DNA of 7,898 nucleotides from Bacteroidota bacterium (GTDB lineage Bacteria > Bacteroidota > Bacteroidia > Chitinophagales > Chitinophagaceae): positions 1 to 7,898 of the forward strand of contig JAEZRB010000237.1 in the NCBI GenBank assembly GCA_023412975.1, written 5' to 3'. Under the pieces are notes generated by a model, which saw only the letters and a list, made by a program, of their open reading frames with translations, made no database searches and had not been told where the DNA came from. This document shows, piece by piece, positions 1 through 5,098 of this stretch. A program made the position numbers and the translations under genes. Every line of letters begins with the position of its first letter. The stretch's first letter is position 1.

Positions 1-46
1 GTAGTCTGCGGATTCTCTGTAGTTGGGAGGAGAGGGCGAATTGAGT

Positions 47-81
47 AGTCGGGAGTCGTCAGTCAGGAGTCGTTAGTCGCA
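47..81. repeat. 7-bp tandem repeat, AGTCNNN x5
   Basis: The tetramer AGTC occurs at 47, 54, 61, 68 and 75, exactly every 7 bp. The units are AGTCGGG, AGTCGTC, AGTCAGG, AGTCGTT and AGTCGCA. Alternate units resemble each other, so the array can also be read as a 14-bp repeat. Related words (AGTC at 3, AGTTGGG at 21) lie upstream but out of phase. It sits in non-coding DNA just beyond the 3' end of the minus-strand peptidase gene and next to a separate 8-bp array. No function is assigned. Confidence 0.8.
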
Positions 82-131
82 CGAATTTCCCCATTTGCAA
101 ATTTTCCCACAGGGTCCTGCGGACAAATTCT

Positions 132-243
132 CACATTTTCACATTCTCACATTTTCACATTTTCACATTTTCACATTTTCAAATTCCCACATTCTCACAT
201 TCTCACATTCTCACATTCTCACATTTTCACATTTTCACATTTT
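132..243. repeat. 8-bp tandem repeat array, CACATTTT type, 14 units
   Basis: Fourteen uninterrupted 8-bp units can be read: eight CACATTTT, five CACATTCT and one divergent CAAATTCC (180-187). Flanking degenerate copies (CCCCATTT near 90, CCCCCTT after 243) suggest an older, longer element. The plus strand has no G from 123 to 250. Read on the minus strand, each unit carries TGA. Because 8 is not a multiple of 3, every minus-strand frame is stopped once per 24 bp, while all plus frames stay open. The right end of the array overlaps the last codons and the stop of the M28 gene. Confidence 0.95.
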
Positions 244-1498
244 CCCCCTTGATCAAGGTGCCCGCAGCCTCAGCGATAGCCCGTATTACCGTGGTCATAT
301 GCGGGATATCGATACGTTTTAGTTCGTCGCAGGGCTGGTGATAACATTTATCATCATCATCACTGCTCATGATGCTGTGTGCGGGTATCCCTTTTTTTAC
401 AAAGGAGTAGTTGTCGCTGCGTTTGTAGAGTTCTTTCTCTTCCGACGGACCGGGTTTTACTTTCACCGCCGTGGATTCAAAATTCCTTTTCAACAAAGCG
501 GGTAGCGGCGACTCATCAAACCCGGTAATAAAAACATTGTTATTGCCATATTGCGGTATTCCGATCATTTCGATATTGATGCCCGCCACGATCGCACGGG
601 TATCGTAATTATCGACAAAATCTTTTGAGCCGAGCAGGCCCAGCTCTTCACCTGAAAAAGCGCAAAACATCAGTGTTCTATCATTATCTGCTTTTCTGGC
701 AAAATGATCAGCCAGCAGGATCAGTGCTGTCGTTCCCGATGCATTATCGTTGGCACCGTTTAAGATGCTGTCCTTTTTTCTGCCACGGCGAAATACGCCT
801 TCGTGATCATAATGCGCGGAGAAAAGAATTATCTCTTCGGGCCTAGATTTTCCTGGCAGTAGTGCCGCCACATTATAACCAAGATTCTCATAATAATTAT
901 TCACGCCCGAAAGTGCAAGTGATGCAGGCGCGGCATTGGCGCAAACAAGCAACACGTTCTTTGTCAGGCCGCCCTGCGGAAACTGGAACTGTGTAGGAAA
1001 ATAATTCTCTTTATCGGGCTGTGGCAGGTTGCTCCAAAGTAAAAGGTCGGTACCGATGTGTTTGTATTTCTCCAGTATATTTTCTGTAAAAAAAGAATCG
1101 ATCTTTATGACGGTGAAATCGGCGAGTGTTTTGGGTGTGTAGTTGCCCGGCCGCGGGTGCAAATACATAAATACATCCTGTGATAATTTTTTGCCATTCC
1201 ATTCCAGTATATCGCTCACCACTTTTTTGCTGCCGCCAAACGGACGGAAGGGAAGAAAATAACCTTCCCTGCCCGGCAGAGGCTGCAAACCGCTTTTCCT
1301 GAAAGCTTCACCGATAAACAGGCCGGCATGCAATAGCTCCGGTCGGCCATTGCCACGACCTTTTAGTGAATCCGATGCCAGCACGTTCATAATGCGACTT
1401 ACTTCGTTTTCATTAATAGGGTCGGGATGATCCTGCCCGGCTCCTCGAAACTGCGTTAATATCAACGCAACTACCATTACTATCAAACATCGGTGCAT
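227..1498 (-). CDS. Secreted M28 family zinc metallopeptidase (downstream copy)
   Basis: A 423-residue exported zinc peptidase of the M28 aminopeptidase-like family, expected to cleave peptides outside the cytoplasm. Residues 1 to about 22 form a signal peptide (hydrophobic MVVALIL core); no lipobox is seen. The co-catalytic metal site is complete: H229 in HYDHEG, bridging D251 in NGANDNASG, catalytic E284 and ligand E285 in GEELGLLGS, E310 in NIEMIG, and H387 in YHQPCD. RSDNYSF (360-366) is also typical of the family. The start is an ATG preceded by A-rich sequence. The gene lies 95 bp downstream of a co-oriented paralogue. Two oddities: a DDDDK tract at 380-384, just before the last zinc ligand, and a C-terminus (GENVKM plus TGA) whose last five codons and stop derive from the 8-bp repeat array. 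Family assignment is firm; the substrate is unknown. Confidence 0.95.
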   Translation of the reverse strand: MHRCLIVMVVALILTQFRGAGQDHPDPINENEVSRIMNVLASDSLKGRGNGRPELLHAGLFIGEAFRKSGLQPLPGREGYFLPFRPFGGSKKVVSDILEWNGKKLSQDVFMYLHPRPGNYTPKTLADFTVIKIDSFFTENILEKYKHIGTDLLLWSNLPQPDKENYFPTQFQFPQGGLTKNVLLVCANAAPASLALSGVNNYYENLGYNVAALLPGKSRPEEIILFSAHYDHEGVFRRGRKKDSILNGANDNASGTTALILLADHFARKADNDRTLMFCAFSGEELGLLGSKDFVDNYDTRAIVAGINIEMIGIPQYGNNNVFITGFDESPLPALLKRNFESTAVKVKPGPSEEKELYKRSDNYSFVKKGIPAHSIMSSDDDDKCYHQPCDELKRIDIPHMTTVIRAIAEAAGTLIKGENVKM

Positions 1499-1541
1499 AT
1501 AGTTATTTTGAATAGCTTCCTCATATACGCATGTTTTACTG

Positions 1542-1559
1542 GTGTTATTTTATTAACAC
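1542..1559. other. Short inverted repeat between the two peptidase genes
   Basis: GTGTTA (1542-1547) and TAACAC (1554-1559) are perfect 6-bp inverted arms around a 6-nt AT loop. GGTGTT recurs at 1560-1565, so AACAC also pairs with it across one base. In the direction of transcription no T-run follows, so an intrinsic terminator is unlikely. It could be a weak operator for the downstream peptidase gene or chance. The rest of the 95-bp gap (1499-1593) shows no recognisable promoter. Confidence 0.25.
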
Positions 1560-1593
1560 GGTGTTCGCAGCGATCATAACGGACTCAAACGCT

Positions 1594-2877
1594 TTATCGG
1601 AGATCCTCTTTCTTAACCCGTGTGGGTGTTTCTTTACCCGCTACAATCGATCTTGAACTCAGGGCTATCGAACGGATGATCATTGTCATATTTTCAATAT
1701 CCAGGGTTTCGACATGATCTGATGGTTTGTGATAGTGTGGTTCTGCATCCATTTTTGCCGTAGAAATTGTATGTGCGGGCACACCCAGCCTGGCGAGGGT
1801 AGCATTGTCGGAGCGATAGAATAATTGCTGGTCAGGATAAGGATCCGGATGAAAAGTAAAACCGGTTCCTTTCAGGTTTTTCTGCAGGATCGCACCCATA
1901 TCTGTCTTTTCATAACCGGTGATGAACGCGGTATTCCTACCCCATTTACTTTCTGTACCGATCATTTCAATATTGAACATGGCCATGACCTTCTCGGGCG
2001 GAAACTGTTTTGAAAAGTACTGCGACCCAAAGCCACCTGATTCTTCGGCTGTAAACGCGGCAAAGACCAGGGTGCGCTCATTGTCTTTGGTGGCCGCGAA
2101 ATATTTTGCCAGCAGTATCACAGCTGTGATACCTGCTGCATCGTCATTGGCACCGTTATAAATGGAATCGCCATCAACTGGCTTGCCTACTCCAACATGG
2201 TCGTAGTGCCCGGAGAAAATAACATATTCGCCTTTTCTTTTTTTACCGGGTATCACTCCCACTACATTTGCCAACTTCTGTTCTGCCACTTCATGCTTCG
2301 CCTGTATATTAAAGCTCTTCGGTAATTCAGTGCCGAGTATAAAGACGACATTCTTATCAGTTTTGAACAGGCTGCGTTTCAGGAAAGTAAGACGGGGAAA
2401 ATTTTTTGCATAGCTGGTATCGACCAGCACCAGCAGGTTTTTTTGCTCCGCAGCAAAACCAGCCGCCTGCTGAAACAGGTTGCCACCTTTTTGCATCATC
2501 GCGGTTTCGTAACCCGACGACTGGTTGATATTGAAATCTGCCTGGGAGGTCACCACGATGATATTCTTCGAATCGGCTTCCTGGTTATCAAACCTGGCTG
2601 AAAGGCTCACCTGGCGCGGACTGACCATGGCGAATTCCTGGCGATAGCTGTCTCCACCGTCCCATGTCTTCAGTCCAGCTGCTTTAAACTCTTCTGCAAT
2701 AAAATCCGCTGCTTTCTCAATCTCCGGGGAATTCACCCTTCTTCCACGCATTGCATCGGAAGCCAGTACGCTTTCAATCCTGAGTGCTTCTTTTGCATTA
2801 ATGATCTCATCTGCTTTTTGCGCCCATAAAAAAGAGGTCATTGAAACCAATAACCCCGCGAGAGTTAATTTCTTCAT
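1594..2877 (-). CDS. Secreted M28 family zinc metallopeptidase (upstream copy)
   Basis: A 427-residue exported M28-type metallopeptidase, paralogous to the next gene downstream. Residues 1 to about 20 are a clear signal peptide (MKK start, hydrophobic core, ending in LWAQ). All metal and catalytic positions are present: H224 in GHYDHVG, bridging D245 in NGANDDAAG, E278 and E279 in AEESGGFGS, E304 in NIEMIG, and H383 in HYHKPSD. YRSDNATL (354-361) matches the family's RSD motif. Both paralogues share an N-terminal LASD..xGR segment after the signal peptide (here 38-46). This copy has a charged C-terminal tail (about 415-427) that the other lacks. The ATG at 2877 is preceded by an A-rich stretch without a well-placed Shine-Dalgarno. 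It follows the LytTR regulator after a 94-bp gap containing repeats, so co-transcription is possible but not shown. Confidence 0.95.
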   Translation of the reverse strand: MKKLTLAGLLVSMTSFLWAQKADEIINAKEALRIESVLASDAMRGRRVNSPEIEKAADFIAEEFKAAGLKTWDGGDSYRQEFAMVSPRQVSLSARFDNQEADSKNIIVVTSQADFNINQSSGYETAMMQKGGNLFQQAAGFAAEQKNLLVLVDTSYAKNFPRLTFLKRSLFKTDKNVVFILGTELPKSFNIQAKHEVAEQKLANVVGVIPGKKRKGEYVIFSGHYDHVGVGKPVDGDSIYNGANDDAAGITAVILLAKYFAATKDNERTLVFAAFTAEESGGFGSQYFSKQFPPEKVMAMFNIEMIGTESKWGRNTAFITGYEKTDMGAILQKNLKGTGFTFHPDPYPDQQLFYRSDNATLARLGVPAHTISTAKMDAEPHYHKPSDHVETLDIENMTMIIRSIALSSRSIVAGKETPTRVKKEDLR

Positions 2878-2926
2878 TATTTTAATTACTTATTTTTTAC
2901 TTCCCTTCATCCTAATCTTGATATCC

Positions 2927-2974
2927 CCCATTTTCACATTTCCACATTTTCAAATTTTCAAATTTCTCAAATTA
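2927..2974. repeat. Second 8-bp repeat array, CACATTTT/CAAATTTT type
   Basis: Five units in register (2927-2966) read CCCATTTT, CACATTTC, CACATTTT, CAAATTTT and CAAATTTC. After a 1-nt slip, a partial unit CAAATTA begins at 2968 and overlaps the regulator's stop codon (TAA, 2972-2974 on the minus strand). It has the same sequence family and orientation as the 132-243 array, and again sits at the 3' end of a minus-strand gene. From 2865 to 2976 the plus strand contains only one G (2920). Confidence 0.85.
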
Positions 2975-3700
2975 AAGGCTCATCATCTCCTTAAACTTCA
3001 CCGTCTGTCTCCGGCTTACTTCGATCTTTTCACCGCCTTTCAATTCCAGCAACAGGCCGCCGTTGAAATAGGGTTCGATCTTATCGATCATGCGGAGGTT
3101 TACAATATGTTTGCGATTGGCACGGAAGAAAAATTTTTCATCCAGCCTTTCTTCCAGCGCATTGAGTGATTTTAATATGAGAGGTTTATTGGTGCCAAAG
3201 AACACTTTGGCATAGTTGCCAACACTTTCGAACAGGCGGATATCACTCAGCTTTACAAACCAGCAGCGCTCCCCGTCCTTTACAAAAACCTGGTCATTTT
3301 CACCCAGGATACTGTTATTAGAATATTCCTCTGCTGATCGCGTCTCCTTGTTGTCAGACTGTTGCAGTTTGTGTATCGCATCAGCAAGCCGCTTAGGCTC
3401 CACGGGCTTTAGCAAATAATCCAGGGCATTTACTTCGAATGCCTTCAGCGCAAACTCATCATACGCGGTGGTAAAGATCACCTGGGGCGCACGCTCCAGT
3501 TCGGCCAGCATATCAAAACCGGTCTTTCCCGGCATCTGGATATCCAGGAAAATAAGATCAGGTTGCTGGCTTTCGATTTTTGTAATGCCTTCCTGCGCGT
3601 TGGCCGCTTCATCGATCACTTCTACCTCGGGAAAATCCTGCAGCAGTTTTTTTAATTCCGTCCTGGCCAGGCGTTCATCATCAATGATAATTGCTCTCAT
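2972..3700 (-). CDS. LytTR family DNA-binding response regulator
   Basis: A 242-residue cytoplasmic response regulator. The receiver domain spans about residues 1-115, with acidic pocket D7/D8, phosphoacceptor D53 in LIFLDIQMPG, T77/T78 in FTTAYDE, and K98 in LLKPV. A short variable linker (about 115-134) leads to a LytTR DNA-binding domain (about 135-240), recognised by FVKDG, the LFESVGNYAKVFF segment, FFRANRKHIVNL (190-202) and the terminal EVSRRQTVKFKEMM. LytTR domains bind direct-repeat DNA sites and usually activate transcription. The gene starts 10 nt after the stop of the sensor kinase, so the two form a cognate pair in one transcript. Its stop codon overlaps an 8-bp repeat array. Targets are unknown; the adjacent peptidases or its own operon are plausible guesses. 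Confidence 0.95.
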   Translation of the reverse strand: MRAIIIDDERLARTELKKLLQDFPEVEVIDEAANAQEGITKIESQQPDLIFLDIQMPGKTGFDMLAELERAPQVIFTTAYDEFALKAFEVNALDYLLKPVEPKRLADAIHKLQQSDNKETRSAEEYSNNSILGENDQVFVKDGERCWFVKLSDIRLFESVGNYAKVFFGTNKPLILKSLNALEERLDEKFFFRANRKHIVNLRMIDKIEPYFNGGLLLELKGGEKIEVSRRQTVKFKEMMSL

Positions 3701-3710
3701 GTGAATTGTT

Positions 3711-4790
3711 TTAATAATCGTCGCCGACAGGAATCATAACGGTAGCTTCTACCAACCCGGGAGATGCCTGCCTGATCTCAAATTTAGCTTTATTTCCGTA
3801 TAAAAGATTCAGCCTGTTGGTGGTGCTGGACAGGCCAAAGCCTTCACCCGTAACATAGCCATTCAGGTACCCGGTATTTTGCACAGAGAGTTCATGAAAG
3901 TTGTCTTTAATAGTCGAGATAACCCTTACCACACCACCAAGGATCTGTTTACTGATCCCGTGCTTGATGGCGTTTTCCACCAGCGTCTGCAACATCATCG
4001 GCGGCACCGGAAGTGAAAGGGTGTCCTCATCAACCTGGTATTCTATTTTCAACCTGTCTTCAAACCGCATATTCTCAAGCGCGAGATAATCTTTTACAAT
4101 AAACAATTCTTTTTGGAATGGTACGGCCTCTGATTTATCGGCCTGCATGCTGCTGCGCAGGATATTGCTGAGTTCGGTAATGGCCTTACGTGCCCGCTCG
4201 GGATTTTCGTCCACCAGGGCGCGAATACTATTTAGGGAGTTGAAAATAAAATGCGGATTGATATGTGCCTTGATGGTCTTCAATTCCAGTTCTTTGACGA
4301 GTGACTCCAACTGCAGGGTATCCAGCTGCTGCTTGCGGCTTTTGGCCACATAATGATACACAAAATAGATCAGGCTCCAGATGAAGAACAGGATGAAATA
4401 TGAAAAAGCACTGCTCAACACGAGCAATAATTTGCTGACCCAGTAACTCACATCTGTCCTCTCGAGCAAAAACACTTCATCCTGCTTGATCAGGTCAAAA
4501 TAAATCAATGCCTCAACACTCAGGTAAGACACCAAAATGGCGAGACAAAACGTTATGATAAAAAACTGGAAAATTTGTTTGTTGAGGCTTTTCTGCAACA
4601 GGCCAAAACGAATAATTGCCATGCGCATCAGGTGGGAAAAGATCAGGCCCAGCACCAGGAAAACGCCCAGTCTCTTAAAAAAATCGGGTGTTAACCGGTC
4701 GAATGAGAAGGCAAAAAATGCGTTAATAAGCGCAAATGAACCCCAACCAATTGCCTGGAAAAGCCAGTACTTTGAATTACCAATACGCAT
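3711..4790 (-). CDS. LytS-type membrane sensor histidine kinase
   Basis: An inner-membrane sensor kinase of the His_kinase/HATPase_c (LytS/YehU-like) class that phosphorylates a LytTR partner. The ATG at 4790 gives 359 residues. An in-frame TTG at 4799 would add three (numbering below is from the TTG). The ATG is preferred because MRIGNSKYWLFQ is a typical start for this class and TTG is rarer. Four hydrophobic segments lie at about 12-33, 43-64, 77-100 and 118-150; no separate sensor domain is visible. A coiled stretch (about 153-176) leads to the phosphoacceptor H183 in NPHFIFNSLNSIRALV. ATP-binding signatures are the N-box LVENAIKHG (273-281) and GEGFGLSSTTNRL (318-330). The regulator follows after 10 nt. 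The ligand is unknown. Confidence 0.94.
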   Translation of the reverse strand: MRIGNSKYWLFQAIGWGSFALINAFFAFSFDRLTPDFFKRLGVFLVLGLIFSHLMRMAIIRFGLLQKSLNKQIFQFFIITFCLAILVSYLSVEALIYFDLIKQDEVFLLERTDVSYWVSKLLLVLSSAFSYFILFFIWSLIYFVYHYVAKSRKQQLDTLQLESLVKELELKTIKAHINPHFIFNSLNSIRALVDENPERARKAITELSNILRSSMQADKSEAVPFQKELFIVKDYLALENMRFEDRLKIEYQVDEDTLSLPVPPMMLQTLVENAIKHGISKQILGGVVRVISTIKDNFHELSVQNTGYLNGYVTGEGFGLSSTTNRLNLLYGNKAKFEIRQASPGLVEATVMIPVGDDY

Positions 4791-4830
4791 AGTTGACAAA
4801 ACTAACCAATTTGATCTCCGCCTGAAGTTG

Positions 4831-4862
4831 TAAATGTATCAATGGAAAATAAGTTTTACAAA
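4831..4862 (-). promoter_or_regulatory. Candidate promoter of the kinase-regulator operon
   Basis: On the minus strand TTTG (4862-4859) is followed after 20 nt by TACATTTA (4838-4831). This matches the Bacteroidota promoter pattern TTTG ... TAnnTTTG at 7 of 8 positions in the -7 box, with accepted spacing. Transcription would start near 4825, giving a leader of roughly 35 nt before the ATG at 4790. A perfect TAnnTTTG (TAGTTTTG, 4804-4797) lies closer to the start but has no good -33 partner and would leave almost no leader. Confidence 0.45.
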
Positions 4863-4883
4863 TGGGATGTTTTACGGCTGGAA

Positions 4884-4905
4884 TTAATTGATTTTTAATT
4901 GATTT
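4884..4905. repeat. Exact tandem 11-bp repeat in the divergent promoter region
   Basis: TTAATTGATTT occurs twice, perfectly and head to tail (4884-4894 and 4895-4905). The 11-bp period is about one helical turn, so two protein subunits could bind the same DNA face. The pair lies about 20 bp upstream of the candidate kinase promoter and about 50 bp upstream of the candidate dxs -7 box, a sensible place for a regulator of either. The sequence is AT-rich, so chance duplication is possible. Confidence 0.5.
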
Positions 4906-4937
4906 GACTCAATAACTTGTTAAAGACGTTAAGAATT

Positions 4938-4948
4938 CGTGTTACACG
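4938..4948. promoter_or_regulatory. Palindrome CGTGTTACACG beside the dxs promoter
   Basis: A perfect odd palindrome, CGTGT-T-ACACG, ends 5 bp before the candidate dxs -7 box. A dimeric repressor bound here would overlap the space between the -33 and -7 elements. No known regulator is assigned, and an 11-nt palindrome can arise by chance. Confidence 0.3.
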
Positions 4949-4953
4949 CTTTA

Positions 4954-4961
4954 TATTTTTG
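4954..4961 (+). promoter_or_regulatory. Candidate dxs promoter -7 element (TATTTTTG)
   Basis: TATTTTTG is a full match to the Bacteroidota TAnnTTTG box. No convincing TTTG lies 19-21 nt upstream, so the promoter is only half supported. A start near 4967 would give dxs a leader of about 130 nt. The rest of 4791-5098 holds no gene. The leader contains only weak symmetry (AATGC-T-GCATT at 5007-5017) and no recognisable TPP or other riboswitch. Confidence 0.4.
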
Positions 4962-5098
4962 CATAAACCATGTGCGATCTGTCAGCAAAAATATCAGTGG
5001 TCTCAAAATGCTGCATTCCATTACCGGCATTTCGTTTGTACTAACCTTTATTATTAACCCCATTTATATATTACTTTTACAGCCGCTAAACCACTCAA

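Noticed and set aside
93..102. Palindrome ATTTGCAAAT
   Set aside because: It is perfect but short and lies within degenerate copies of the 8-bp repeat, so it probably arose by chance.
132..243. CRISPR-like array
   Set aside because: The units are 8 bp and directly tandem, with no spacers.
95..322. Plus-strand open frame encoding a His/Phe/Ser/Thr-rich repetitive peptide
   Set aside because: It is an artefact of the 8-bp array, which has no stops in any plus frame. It has no convincing start and runs antisense into the peptidase gene.
4925..4933. GACGTTAAG as a LytTR half-site
   Set aside because: It matches the half-site pattern at 8 of 9 positions, but no second half-site occurs 21-22 bp away in the same direction.
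4961..5098. TPP or other riboswitch ahead of dxs
   Set aside because: The conserved TPP-riboswitch sequence blocks are not present and only weak hairpins can be drawn.
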